A stretch of DNA of 64,000 nt, taken from the NCBI GenBank assembly GCA_963585895.1, contig OY757947.1, positions 35,592,883 through 35,656,882 on the forward strand. The letters run 5' to 3'. Source of the DNA: Sepioteuthis lessoniana (taxonomy: Eukaryota; Mollusca; Cephalopoda; Myopsida; Loliginidae). A program made the translations under genes and the position numbers. Below the pieces are notes generated by a model. It saw nothing but the letters and a program-made list of their open reading frames with translations, searched no databases and was not told where the DNA came from. Numbering within the stretch: position 1 is the first letter of the stretch; each line of letters opens with the position of its first letter. Below are positions 51,911-63,334 of the stretch, piece by piece.

Positions 51911-52749
51911 CTGTCTAAATTTACTTTACTAGCTGAAAAGACACGGGGTGCAATTACTTCGTAGCACTTCAGAAAATCTCCTCCCCTCATCGTTTTTAAA
52001 CTCTTTACAGTTTTAAAGTTTTGTCAATTGAGACATATGTGACCAAGTAGCCACTCCATGAGAAAATTTCAGCCAGAGATTTTTTGTTTTCTTTTTTGGT
52101 AAAACTTGAAATATTATAGAATAAGAACTAGATGAATAATTATCAATATTTGTCTTCCATCCATGCGAAAAGCAAATGGAAAAAATTCCATCAATCCTCC
52201 CTGAAATTTCGCTATAGTTTTCTCCACCCCCCCCACTCCAAAGCCAATGAAGAAGTCTTGGTCTTTAATTAACGAGATTACTTTTATTGTTCAATGAACT
52301 AAAAAGAATCGACTCCCATTAACTTCTGCGGGAAGGATATGATTTTGATAAATTGAAACGTTAATAGGTTTAATTGACGAAGCTTTTGACATAATTATAA
52401 GAAGTTTCGGTTAGAAAATATTGGTAATTTTTACATAATAACGAAATTAAATTCATAATTAGCACTTGTTCTACAATTATTTTTTAAGTGATATTTACTG
52501 TAATTTAGAAAGATAGTGTTATATAATTAGTTATATTATTTGGGGGGGGATTTTTGTGGCATTACTTAGTTAAAATATAAAAAAGAAAGAATCAAATAAA
52601 TAAAATCAAGATCTGTTTTTTCCACTTATCGAGTGGAAAGCCCACCCATCCAGGAACTTAGCAACATTATGAAAGGATCAATCAAAAGGCCCAACTCATT
52701 CTCCCTTCTTCTACCGTATCTGTTTCTGGTTCTCTCCCGAGTCTCTCTC
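51911..52749. other. Repeat-derived flank, no gene
   Basis: The part 51930-52330 loosely resembles the flank of R in duplication B (GGAAGATTTTCT/GACCAC-type blocks). The rest is AT-rich and unrecognised. Confidence 0.4.
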
Positions 52750-53811
52750 TGACTGACGATGCACGGTTCGACCCTTATCTTTTTTCATCGCGGGTTAGCA
52801 TGATGGCTGCTACACTCCCACCCTGACCTCTCGATCGAACATAATGCTGGGCAGGAGTGGCCTTTTGGTCCACGTAATCGTTAAAAGCAGGGCCTGCATC
52901 ACAGTGTCCACCTCTTAATCGTCCGACTAGCAAGCGGTTATATTTTCGGGAGTACCACTGCCGCAATCTATTGATAGCTCGTCGCCAGACGACTCATTAC
53001 TTTTAGCGGTCGCTGAATGTCCCATCTCCAAAGCAGGGTGGAGATCAGATAGGCGACGTGGGATTCCATCGACCAGGACAAATTGTTGACTGACCACATG
53101 ATTCACTAGCCCAAGCTTGAAGCTGATGGTACATCGATTATCTAAGGGTTTCATCCAGACGGGATCCCACACATCATATGACCCGCAAACGTCTGTGTCA
53201 ATTGCCTTTGCTCAAATCCAGTTCGTGTAGAAAGAGTGATGCACAGCTTCCTAGCAGCGATCCTCTTGATGCTACGATGACTAATTTCTGTGATACTGTT
53301 ATCTAATGGTACATACGCGCATTGCAGCCATCGTCGGACCTCAATTCGTGCAGACATTGGCTTACTTGCTGGTTGCAAAAGGCGGTGTCGTTGTTGGCCA
53401 AAATCTCCTCCGGTGTTCTTCGTTCGTGAAAGACGAACGATAGCTGTCGATGAACGCTTACCAGATCTTTCTGTGCCAATGGTCACCAAATTGCATAACG
53501 GGTGTGTCCACAGTCGATGAGGATAAGAACGTGTTTGCCACCATAATGGATGACATCCATTCCAACCCTTTGCCACGCATCACTTGCTTCCAGTCGTCCT
53601 TTTTGCACCCAGCTTCACGGCAACCAACCATTTGTGGAGCACTCATGTCACCGGGTCGGAAAGGTTGCTGGACGACGTGACCAGTTTTACGCTGACTGTC
53701 AGATTATACTCTGAGACGAGACTCTTTAATGTTCCCAGCCTTCGCCTTATCAGCATCTCGCTTGCTAGCTTGGTGCGTATTCTTGCATTTCCAGTCAACT
53801 GTGGCACTGTA

Positions 53812-54210
53812 TCTGTGATGGTTAATTATTTTATTTCCTGGTTTGATTAGGCCACGAGTTTTTCAGTTAGCTGTTAAGTTAGCTAAAATCTTTGAGTGGA
53901 AAAATAAGTCAAATTGGAAAGTTTAAGAGAGCACATAACGTTCAACACACGAAGGCCAAAATGTAAACAAAATGGATTCATATCTTATCTGTGACAGGTT
54001 TGATTGGAGAAATAAAAACAGTGAATTTTGGACGCGTGAAAGATGATCCAATAATTTAGCCGGATCGCATCACCCCCGCCGATATCCTGATTTTAAATAT
54101 ATAAAAATTAGCGAATTTGGAAAAAGTAATCAGTTAGAATTTTGCATTCATAAAGCTCTATCGAGCTGGGAGGCGTGTCTCTTTTTATCTATCCATAGAC
54201 TCTTACAGAT

Positions 54211-54251
<41 letters not shown>

Positions 54252-54718
54252 CTACTGTTTGCAGTCTGAACATTGAACAATAAATAATTGTTAATTGTTG
54301 ATGGAGAATTCTTCTTGTTTTTGAGTTGCCAGCAGCCAGGTTGTTTTGTTCCAACGGAACTCCCCAACCGTCAGAAGAAGTTCCGGATGGATTGTGTCTT
54401 TGTTTGTCAATGGATCTTTCAAACACAGTGTGGGCACATACAGTACTGATAAAAGAACTATTCGAAAATGCATTTGTCACTGTTACCAGGATTCGACCCT
54501 CAAAATCTGCGACACAGCCAGACGCAGAATTCCACAATAAAAACCCACGGCGTAGCCATGAATAGGATTCGACCCTGAAAACCCACGGCCAAGTGATGGT
54601 ACTACATTTGTTACCGTGCAATTATATTAAGCACGTTGTAGTATTACGTTTGTTGCTGTGACCAGCATAGTACCACATTTGCTACTGTGCCCAAGATAAG
54701 GACCCAGAAGGTAAAAAA
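53812..54718 (+). mobile_element. LTR/leader-like insertion within the gypsy RNase H
   Basis: RNase H coding on the minus strand breaks at 54728 and resumes at 53811. The boundaries are marked by GGCACTGTA (53803-53811) and GGCATTGTA (54719-54727), a near-perfect direct repeat. The insert contains TATATAAAAAT (54099), a CT run, ACAATAAATAATTG (possible poly-A signal) and then several degenerate repeats of TACTACATTTGTTACTGTG and GGATTCGACCCTGAAAACCC. This pattern suggests an LTR followed by a leader in + orientation, but I cannot name the family or fix LTR ends. Confidence 0.5.
54207..54249. repeat. CT microsatellite
   Basis: A run of about 20 CT units inside the insertion; on the minus strand it makes a spurious Arg-Glu repeat. 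Confidence 0.95.
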
Positions 54719-55514
54719 GGCATTGTACCGCAGACCCAGTCGGACACCCAGTGGGTGACACAAAAAGTCTCGGTGCGCAGGTGCAACTTCTTTCCTGCCA
54801 CTGTAGTGCTAGTTTGACACCATTCACTACAGCGTTCAACTTGGCAAGATTGATGTACCGTGCATTGTTCGCGGACTGCAACCAACATGCATCTTCCAAC
54901 ACGACCCCGTCCTTCTCCAACAAGAATCCGATATGTTCATTTCTTCCCTATTGACACACCACTCTCGTTTAGCGAGGTCCACGTGTGTCACTCTTTCAAC
55001 ACTTTCTGCAATCATTCGTGTGAGCAGAGTATCAGTGATCGCCCCATCCTGAGGTTACCGCATTCGCCCTGCGTTTTATTACACCCATTGTGGCACGAAT
55101 CCAACCACACACTGGCAAGTGGCCGCAAGTTTTGCGTATAGGAAAAAATCCTCCTTGTGAGAAATTCCGGAATGCCCGGAACCACACTTCCCCGTCTCCA
55201 TCGGAGGGTGTTTTCCTCTCCCCTGACGTCCAGGACCAGTACACGTGCTCTGTCTTCAAAACTCTCTGGATCCTTGCAACCCAGTTCAAACTGCCAATTT
55301 CGCTTGGATTTGCGACACTGGATTGACATCGACGTACACCGTCGTCACCGTTTTTACCGTCTCTTCTTGTGACAACACAGCACTAATGACGGTTTTCAAG
55401 ATTTGCGACTCGACACTCAAGCCGAAACCCAGTCAAGTCAGCACTTTTTGCTACGAAACACCACCATCTGAAACGGCCATAAAGGCTGATCTGATAAAAA
55501 CCTATCTGCATCTG

Positions 55515-55640
55515 TGTACTTAGGCTAAACTGAATTGTTTGAAATAGAACTGTTTATTTGTATAAAAATGGGTTTGTCATTAAATAACCTACAAAGGTTG
55601 ATATATCATAAAACCCAAAATAAAATAAACAAACATTAGA
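55515..55640 (-). mobile_element. Short repeat inserted in the gypsy reverse transcriptase
   Basis: The same ~100-bp repeat as 37750-37862 lies between two RT segments that would otherwise join. RT-like sequence on the minus strand resumes on both sides, at about 55640 upward and 55512 downward. Its mode of mobility is unknown; no clear target duplication was found. Confidence 0.55.
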
Positions 55641-56589
55641 TCCAGCTATATTGCATTTGATTTTTTCTGGGGTCATTCCTGCAATTTGCTCGCACATAAA
55701 TCGGCATCGGCCGTGTCAGCCTCAGTGTATTGCTTGAGCTCACGGTTATCCATGACTGTTCGTACCTTCGACTCCTTCAGTTGTTAATTGTCATTACAGG
55801 GACCAGACCTCTGGGAAGTCCAAGCTTTTGGTCGGGGTACGGGATCAACCAGCCATCTTTGATCCAAGTGTCTAGCTCCAGTTCGTTTGCGATCCTAACG
55901 TTCGTCGCTACGCTGTACTCTTTGACGCTATTCCGTAACTTGTTTTGCGGCTCATTATTCGTCAGTTTATAGTCCAATTTCTCAGGCGTCGAACGAACTC
56001 TACCAGGAATTACATAGTTCTAGCTCGTGTGATGAGGACAACACCCAGTGCCTTGACAGCTTCTTTTGTTTTTGCAATCCTTAGCGATGTGACCAATCCG
56101 TCCATAACGGAAGCAATTCCCTTTGGTTTGTGGGTCCAGCCTGGAGAGATTTGTATTGCCACTCCGCGCGGCTCCCCCAGTTCTGCTTCATCCCTGACAA
56201 TGGCCTGGGCACGCTCTTGTAACTGCTCAATCGGCGTTTAATCGATGCTCGTGGACGCCCTGAGATGCTTCTCCAGCCGAGCCAGGAGTCCTGTCAAGGA
56301 AAACAAATAGAAAAGTCCATTTAAGTAATCCTCCAAACTGAACTGTCAGCCTCTTTAGTGCCACAAAGAAGACATCCACTGTCTCACCTGCCATTAATGT
56401 CCAGGTTGTAACGCGTTCTTACGCTACGCAATGGTCCATCGCAAAAGTTATGGTTCTGTGCAGCCTTCATCAGCCCAACATCTGCCTTTTCTATACATAT
56501 GCAACAAGTCAGCTCCGCCGTCCCGACCAATTCCACCACAGACGTGAAGCCATCGAACTCGCATTTTACTAAAAGAATACATAAGATAA

Positions 56590-56985
56590 TTCGTTTTGTC
56601 GGCTGGGGTGGTGGAGTATTGTTACTGCACCTCTATAGCGGGGTAAAACTCCTTCAACAGAGCCACCTGTTGACCATGTGTGGAGACTTGTAATAGTTGA
56701 GGAAGGGATTCGCCTTGTCGACTGGAGTGGTAGAATACGGTGACTACACGTCTGCAGAGAGGAAAAAACCCTCATCATGGCCCCCTGTCAGCCGAACATG
56801 GCAACCCCTAATGCTTGAGGTTGTGGTTCTGAGGTTGAGTAGTCCTTGACACAGAAATCAAGTGATGAAGTGACGAGCAACACCCAACTCCGGTCCTTAC
56901 TGGGCTAGACGGGTGGTCGGTGATGTCCGATATGCTCAATCGGCTGTTCATGTCAAACCTAATCACCTAATATGATTGTGCCCAT
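56590..56985 (+). mobile_element. SINE-like repeat with an internal tandem
   Basis: Two related units start at GTCGGCTGGGGTGGTGGAGT and GTCGACTGGAGTGGTAGAAT, about 120 bp apart. They are followed by a body that ends CACCTAATATGATTGTGCCC. The start resembles a tRNA-type promoter. Relatives: 38345-38615 (opposite strand) and 2924-3165. Confidence 0.6.
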
Positions 56986-57009
56986 AATATTCTTCTCTTG
57001 ATTTTATGG

Positions 57010-57340
57010 AAAAAAGATCATCGTCATCATTAAATCGCATTAAAAGTACAGAGTTCCTTGATTCTATCTCTTCATCAGTCCCTATCATCAATCGTTCCCA
57101 GCAGTTCATCCCAACAAGATCCACTATCTGCAGGAAGCTGACGTCAGTAAGTTCTTGCTGTTCAGCCAACACTGCTAAGTCCATGTGAATGTTCCATACA
57201 AGAAATTCGCTTCTGAGTTTATCTTTTTTCTTACATCTTTGTCTGCATCTGTTATCCGATTTACTTAGATGGTTTGTGAGATGAGAGGTAAGTGGCTGTA
57301 AAACTGCAGGTTCTCTAGTTTCCGTCTACCTTTTTTCTCA
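57010..57340 (-). mobile_element. Diverged RTE-like LINE 3' end
   Basis: Relative of 37985-38322. On the minus strand the polyprotein tail reads MDLAVLAEQQELTDVSFL and ends in GATGATGACGATGAT. It sits next to the same SINE-like repeat and short repeat as its relative, so a whole composite block was copied. Confidence 0.68.
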
Positions 57341-57524
57341 GAATAATTTGTTAACGTTTTGATACGGTTGAGAAGCACAGCAATATAAACCTAAGTAGCT
57401 ATAATAGTGAGGGTTATGCTTCTATAGTTCATAGTGATTCCGAGGACAGATTTTTGAAAAAGGTAAGGATACATATCTTTGTTAATTTTTCTGATGTTTT
57501 GTTTGGTTTTATGGCATATCAACT

Positions 57525-57565
57525 ATTCTAGGTTATTTAATGCCAAATCCGGTATATACATATAT
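57525..57565 (-). repeat. Partial copy of the short dispersed repeat
   Basis: GGTTTTATGGCATATCAAC and GGTTATTTAATGCCAAATCC match the reverse complement of 37800-37855. Confidence 0.6.
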
Positions 57566-57579
57566 ATTAGACATATATG

Positions 57580-58319
57580 ATTTGTCACTAATAATTCAAT
57601 TAAGCATCAATCTTTTGTTAACACATAGTTAAATTATCAAACAATTCTTTATCGAACAATTCAATTCTCTGTATCACTAACTATTCAATTAAATATCAGT
57701 TCTATTTTTAACTATTCAATTTAGCAGGTGTATAACATTTTCCCCAAAGCTCACAATCAGATTATTTAATATCATATCATATCGTATCAGAATAAAAAAA
57801 AAAACAAGCACTTACAGAACTCTCATTGAGAAACTAATCGATTTAGAACCAAATAATTGGCTATATTTTCCCGCTCAAGCAAAACCAACCTCTAAAAAAT
57901 GAAATCTTCTACAAAATAACCGTAACATTGATCTCAGCTCTGTCCACAAAAAACCATCAAAGACAGACTAAATATTTATCTCTCAAGTTGCCACAACCAT
58001 TCAAACAAAAAACAGAATCACTCATTGATCAATCGGGAAAAAATAATATCAAAACCAACGTGGATAATGAAAAACCAAAAACTCATTCAAGTTATTAAGA
58101 ACAAGAATGTAATACTTCCTTTAACATTCCCGTTTAGTGAGAACTGACAACCCAATCCACACAATATTATATAAACTGCAAGTCTTTATTACACATCTTT
58201 CTTTTAAAATTGGAAATATAGAATTCTATATATGTTAAGATATTGAAATATTTGATAATATATCAACTTTATTACTCGTTTTTATTTCCAATTCGTAAAT
58301 GTAATATTTTATATCAAAT
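57580..58319. other. 5' flank of ZNF4, degenerate short tandem motif
   Basis: 57590-57740 contains several copies of an AACTATTCAATTAA-like motif about 30-60 bp apart. The rest is AT-rich. A promoter for ZNF4 may lie here or further upstream, but no convincing core element is seen. Confidence 0.4.
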
Positions 58320-58329
58320 GTTGTCTTTG

Positions 58330-58500
58330 TATTCAATGTTTTCAATGATCATTTTAATTTGTTTTATTAATTACAGGTATCTACTGATATCGACGAAGGA
58401 CAAATCAATTTTCTAAAATCACTCTTCTGTTCAAAATATGTCAACCTTCACTGGCGATAAGCTACATTCGTGTAAAGTGTGTGCCTCAAATGTTGTCTTT
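58330..58500 (+). pseudogene. Duplicated start of the ZNF4 coding exon (truncated)
   Basis: This ~175-bp segment is a tandem partial copy of 58505-58675. It has the same acceptor (TTATTAATTACAG, AG at 58375-58376), the same leader and the same ATGTCAACC start at 58438. It reads MSTFTGDKLHSCKVC and runs out of finger sequence after a few residues, then stops. It keeps the first Cys pair, which the real ZNF4 start has lost. Confidence 0.65.
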
Positions 58501-58552
58501 GCTAGTATTCAGAATTTTTAATGATTATTTTAATTTGTTTTATTAATTACAG

Positions 58553-58631
58553 ATATCTACTGATACATACGAAGGACAAATCAATTTTGTAAAATCACTC
58601 TTCTTTCCTGATATAAAATTCTACTCAAAAT
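58553..58631 (+). other. ZNF4 5' leader after splice acceptor
   Basis: TTTATTAATTACAG ends at 58552. The leader is short (79 bp) and unrelated to the leaders of the other ZNF loci. A skipped or alternative acceptor at 58376 is possible. Confidence 0.55.
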
Positions 58632-59693
58632 ATGTCAACCGACACTGGCGGTAAGTCACATTCTTCTAAATTGTGTGGCTCTTCCTTTTCGCGAAAATCA
58701 AGACAGAATGAGCATATGCGAACGCACACGGGAGAGAAACCTTTTTCTTGCGATGTTTGTGACTCGTCCTTTTCGAACAAATCAAATTTGACGAGGCATA
58801 AGCGTACACACACAGGAGAGAAACCACATAGTTGTGAAATATGTGGCTCTTCTTTTTCGCGAAAATCAATTTTAAAGAGACATAAACTAACACACACAGG
58901 AGAAAAGCCATATTCTTGTGAAGTCTGTACCTCGGCTTTTTCTCGTAAATCACTTTTGGTGAATCACATCCGAACACACACAGGAGAGAAGCCATATTCT
59001 TGTAAAATTTGTGGCTCTTTCTTTGCTCAAAAATCATATTTGGTTAATCATATGCGAACACACACTGGAGAGAAGCCATATTCCTGTGAAATATGTGGCA
59101 CTTCCTTTTCTGAAAAATCAACTTTAAACAAACATAGGCGAACACACACAGGAGAGAAGCCATATTCTTGTGAAATTTGTGGCTCTTTCTTTGCTCAAAA
59201 ATCATATTTGGTTAATCATATGCGAACACACACTGGAGAGAAGCCATATTCCTGTGAAATATGTGGCACTTCCTTTACTGAAAAATCAACTTTAAACAAA
59301 CATATGCGAATACACACTGGAAAGAAGCCATATTCTTGTGAAGACTGTGACTCGGCTTTTTATTTCAAATCAAATTTGGTGTATCATATGCAAAAACACG
59401 CAGGAGAAAAGCCATTTTCTTGTGAAGAGTGTTGCTCAGCATTTTTATGTAAATCACATTTGCTGACTCATATGCGAAGACATACAGGTGAGAAGCCATA
59501 TTCTTGTGAAATTTGTGGCTCTTCCTTTGCTCAAAAATCAACTTTAAAGAAACATATGCAAACACACACTGGAGAGAAGCCATATTCTTGTGAAAAGTGT
59601 GGTTCGGCTTTTTTTACTAAATCAATTTTGGTGAAACATATGCGAACACACACAGGAGAGAATCCATATCTTTTGAGAAATCACACAGTATAA
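58632..59693 (+). CDS. ZNF4: C2H2 zinc-finger protein (11 fingers plus one degenerate)
   Basis: The protein is 353 aa, starting MSTDTGGKSHSSKLCGSSFS with ATG. The first finger has lost its first Cys. Eleven canonical C2H2 fingers follow with THTGEKP linkers and a short tail ending ENPYLLRNHTV. Fingers 4-5 and 6-7 are a nearly identical tandem pair (58990-59157 and 59158-59325), so the array grew recently. Helices vary at positions -1, 3 and 6 (AQKSYLVN, SEKSTLNK, YFKSNLVY). Likely a nuclear DNA-binding protein by family; target unknown. CEICGSSF-type fingers rather than CEICDSSF set it apart from ZNF1-3. AATAAA at 59778 is a candidate polyadenylation signal. No stops or frameshifts. Confidence 0.9.
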   Translation: MSTDTGGKSHSSKLCGSSFSRKSRQNEHMRTHTGEKPFSCDVCDSSFSNKSNLTRHKRTHTGEKPHSCEICGSSFSRKSILKRHKLTHTGEKPYSCEVCTSAFSRKSLLVNHIRTHTGEKPYSCKICGSFFAQKSYLVNHMRTHTGEKPYSCEICGTSFSEKSTLNKHRRTHTGEKPYSCEICGSFFAQKSYLVNHMRTHTGEKPYSCEICGTSFTEKSTLNKHMRIHTGKKPYSCEDCDSAFYFKSNLVYHMQKHAGEKPFSCEECCSAFLCKSHLLTHMRRHTGEKPYSCEICGSSFAQKSTLKKHMQTHTGEKPYSCEKCGSAFFTKSILVKHMRTHTGENPYLLRNHTV

Positions 59694-59777
59694 AACAAAT
59701 CATTTCCAGAATGATGGGGTTCTTCGATTATACTCAGATCAATTTTACTGCTGCAACGATACAAATTTGATAGATAC

Positions 59778-59783
59778 AATAAA
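59778..59783 (+). terminator. Candidate polyadenylation signal of ZNF4
   Basis: AATAAA 85 bp after the stop codon. A second one lies near 59853. Suggestive only in such AT-rich DNA. Confidence 0.4.
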
Positions 59784-61290
59784 ACAAGTGTACATTCCAC
59801 ATTTTCGATAAATACTTATTCTCTCTTGGTAATAGGAATATTTGAAAAAAAGCAATAAAATTAGAATAGATATTTAGATAACATTTTAAACAAACATTAG
59901 GAAATTTGACATTACACATTCTTTTATCATTCAAATTACATATTATATCTTGGGAACAGTATTATTTTAGTTACAAAGAAACACAATAAAATCTGATATT
60001 TTTTATTCTTTTACTTTTCATGAGAAATAAAAAATGTATATAATTAATAGTAATGTATAAATTTAATTTTAAACAAAGGAAATATTAATATTTGAACCAT
60101 TATTTGAATAAACAAAATAAAAATAGCTATTTTACTTTCTTTCAGCATTTACAATTTAAAGAGTAAAGGGCTGTGTGGATTTAACAAACCCTGCCATTTT
60201 GTAAGGTCAGTATTAAAGTAACGAAGCGAAAAAATTAATTTGCAAGAAAACAAAAAAGACATCCCAACACACTTTTCAGCTTCAAAGACAGAGTCAGATA
60301 TATAAATCATTGAAGTGACCGTTAAGAAGATTTAATTCTCTTTTTTAACGTCTTAATTTTACACTCTTCCTCTCCGTTTAAAAGGATGAAGTCTCATTGA
60401 AAAGGCCAACGAACACGAGAATGCAAAGAAAATTGCCATCAACAAACAAAACTGAAAAAAAAAAAAAAGCTAATGACAAAAAACAGAAAGCAATTTCAAG
60501 AGGAAATAAATGCAAATGCAAGAAAGAATGTCCAAATAAAATTGTCAAGTGCAACTGATCCAAAACTGGACATTTTACTCTGGTTTACCGGTCAGTAGAG
60601 GTCAAGGAACACAGGGATAAGTTTTTCGGTCGTTTTTTACGTAAAGGGAAATAAGCCACAAGGATCAATTTCAGTTGACAAAAATCTGAGAGAGTAATGA
60701 CTCCAACCACTTCAAGTATGACAGTGGGTCAAATATGAGAGTCATCAAAGACAGAACAACTGGACTCAAGACAATGAAAAGAGAGAAAAGAGAGATGTAA
60801 AATTAAACCAGCTATTTAAAGGCCAAAACAATTGGGCGATAAACAAATTGGGAAAGGAAATTCACAAAGAGTATATACTCATCATGAGTATCCAACAAAA
60901 CAACCTGTAACTAGTGTGGAAGGCCGACATATAAAAAGGAGTGATGGTAGGCAGTGGTGTAACATAAAAAGGAGTGATGCCAAAGGGGAGATACTATCAA
61001 TTAAAAATCAGATTCAAATAATTTATTTTTAAAATACGTAACCACTCATACAAGACCGTAGTACGTAAAGAATTTATGGGCTACTCCGCATATATTATGA
61101 GACAATTTTTTAAAAAATGTTGATGGTATATTGCAATCCTAAAACCACTTCATAGTTGACTGATTGGACTAAGACGTGGCATAGAGCATTAGAAAATGAT
61201 GCTGAGATATGCCTTGAAGAAAAAGATGGGATTCTTCGTTTTTACTATTGTTAAGCTTCCTTGAGATTTTTCACTGTGTTTGTGTGTATA
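59784..61290. other. Intergenic, nothing recognised
   Basis: No supportable gene or repeat. 60920-60980 has a small local repeat (AAAAAGGAGTGATG twice). Frames below 70 codons are unsupported. Confidence 0.5.
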
Positions 61291-61315
61291 TATATAAATA
61301 TATATGTTGCTTTTT

Positions 61316-61356
<41 letters not shown>

Positions 61357-61415
61357 ATTAAAGCCTACTGAGTAAGATCAAACTACCTTGGGTTCACCGA
61401 ATGAATCTTCAAGAG

Positions 61416-61464
<49 letters not shown>

Positions 61465-61530
61465 GGTGTGTGTGTGTGGATGGATATGAGTGTATATATA
61501 TGTACATATACATGTTGATATTTATAGGTG

Positions 61531-61562
<32 letters not shown>
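61291..61562. repeat. Cluster of TA microsatellites
   Basis: TA runs at 61318-61352, 61419-61461 and 61535-61561. The sequence between the first two (TCACCGAATGAATCTTCAAGA region) recurs near 63065-63120, also beside TA/CT runs, so microsatellite and flank spread together. Confidence 0.85.
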
Positions 61563-61564
<2 letters not shown>

Positions 61565-61570
61565 TGTATA

Positions 61571-61742
61571 AAAGTAAAAAAGTTTAGTTATCGACTGTCG
61601 TCAAGGGTCATCCAAAGGCTTCCTTTTTAATAGCTACTACACCAATGTGTAACTCATTTTCCTGTATTGCTGCACTTCATCCTTAGTATGTATCTTATAA
61701 AGCTGGGTATTAAGCAAAAAGGCATCAAGTACCATTTTTTAT
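61571..61742 (-). mobile_element. SINE without head, minus strand
   Basis: The reverse complement matches the body of 23603-23864 (tail GACTACAGTCG-like at 61590s, the TAGTAGCTATT block, and the CAGC(A)TTATAAG region as 61700). The tRNA-like head is missing. Confidence 0.75.
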
Positions 61743-61779
61743 TGAGACAAAATAAAATTAGTAGACATTCAGTGTTTTT

Positions 61780-62640
61780 TTAGTGTTTTTTTTTTATTGG
61801 ACGATATTTTTTCAACAGTGGCCTCAAGAGAAAGGCTTAAGAGATTAAGAGATACACTTTCAAGGAACATATTAGCATAAGAAACCCATATGGTTACACC
61901 TTTCATCGCCCATACTTTAAAAAGAAAACTGTTCGTGCTGCAACTCGAAGAAAAGGCCGGAAAATTATGATTTGAATCCTTGTCAACCATCACGAATAAT
62001 AACTGTGAGTATGTGTGTGTGTGAGAAAGAGAGAATGAGAGAGAGAGGCAGAGAGACAGACAGACAGTCACAACTCATGAAAAGGGTTTCGGGTCCTGTA
62101 TGTGATTTGCCGAAGGGAAAATAAATGTTTAGATACATACCACTTTAAATATTTAAAAAATATGCTAATTTTTGCATCCTCTGACTCTCAAATAATCGGA
62201 ATTATATTTTAACAAGATTTTTTTTCGATAAATTATCTTTCTTTTCTTATCTATTTGTCGTATAATATTCTACGAATCATTTAAATCTATTTTCAATTAA
62301 GCCTTTCTTGATTTTATTATTATTTTGTATATTATTGGGGATTTCTTTTAAAGATCAATTAACTTTTCCATCCCCCACAGTATATGTTTAATTCGAGTTG
62401 CTAGGTGCGTCTTGTTTTGACTCCGAAATAAACGTTGCTGATTTCTCCTAAGAACTTGATGTATTGAAATGCAGGAATCGGCGCTGGTCCCATTCTAGTG
62501 GATTCGGAGAGCCGGGGTTGCAGAAATCATCGTGTCCCATGCTGATGGTATGTCTTACTACCCTGAAAAGAGCAGTAAGAGGACTAGAAGTTGTCCTTAA
62601 AGAACTATAAAGACTTCTGATGTAGTATTGAAATAAGATA
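61780..62640 (+). repeat. Dispersed unit U, partial copy 4
   Basis: Aligns with 47950-48530 and 49750-49960 (TATTGGACGATA, CATACTTTAAAAAG, ATTATTGGGGATTT, TCTTACTACCCTG). The mariner target site is intact here near 62605. Confidence 0.65.
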
Positions 62641-62733
62641 TGTATATAAGACATATGTATATAAAATTAATAGATGCATAGATATGAAAAGATTGAGAAA
62701 GTTAAATAGATAGCTAGAATAGGAGATTACAAA

Positions 62734-62736
<3 letters not shown>

Positions 62737-62790
<54 letters not shown>
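62737..62790. repeat. TA microsatellite
   Basis: About 27 TA units. Confidence 0.95.
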
Positions 62791-62794
<4 letters not shown>

Positions 62795-62929
62795 GCTACG
62801 AAAGCCTGACGCAGGGAAATATATGCCGTGGCTACATCTTTTAAGTGATTCCGAGTAAAATGCTTGGAATGGACTCAGATAGATGGATATATAGATAGAT
62901 TCTTCCGTATCTATTTAGCTTCTCACATA

Positions 62930-63004
62930 CACACACACACACACTCGCGCATATTATATATATATATATATATATACTAGAAAATTGCAGGTGAATTCTC
63001 CCCG

Positions 63005-63033
<29 letters not shown>
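62930..63033. repeat. CA, TA and CT microsatellites
   Basis: CA run 62931-62943, TA run 62956-62976 and CT run 63005-63032 in close succession. Confidence 0.9.
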
Positions 63034-63036
<3 letters not shown>

Positions 63037-63334
63037 ATATGTATATGTATATAAAGTAATAAATCTTACAGAGTCAGACAAAATTACCTAGGTTTCACCT
63101 AATGGATCTTCAAGAAGAAAAAATATGTATATGTGTGTATGTATACGTAAATATAAATATTGGTATTTATACGTCCATGTATACACATATATATATATAT
63201 TTCTGTAGGGTTGAGCTCTCTAACGAGGGAAGTAAATGGTTTGCCACTAGCGTAATGCAAGGCTCTTCATGTGAATCGCGTTCTCGGTAACAATTGTGAT
63301 ACATAAGCGTTTAAATTTACTTTGTTTGCGCTAG

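Larger units (their letters stand above)
52750..56580 (-). mobile_element. Degraded Ty3/gypsy-type LTR retrotransposon (gag to integrase)
   Basis: Read on the minus strand the order is gag (56575-56120), CCHC knuckle (56074-56115), RT (55980-55000), RNase H (54960-54728 and 53811-53590) and integrase (53590-52900), the Ty3/gypsy order. The knuckle CFRYGRIGHIAKDC has Tyr for its second Cys. No protease is seen between knuckle and RT, where only ~90 bp remain. RNase H shows an EDACWL block and a later RIRTKLASEM block. The integrase keeps an ANNDTAF Asp region, an ITEISHRS Glu region and a C-terminal segment in several frames. Two insertions split RT and RNase H. No intact frame exceeds about 140 codons. 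The block is more GC-rich than the surroundings. Confidence 0.82.

Noticed and set aside
54148..54621. 157-codon minus-strand frame as a gene
   Set aside because: It includes the CT microsatellite as an Arg-Glu repeat and spans the insertion in the gypsy element; no domain.
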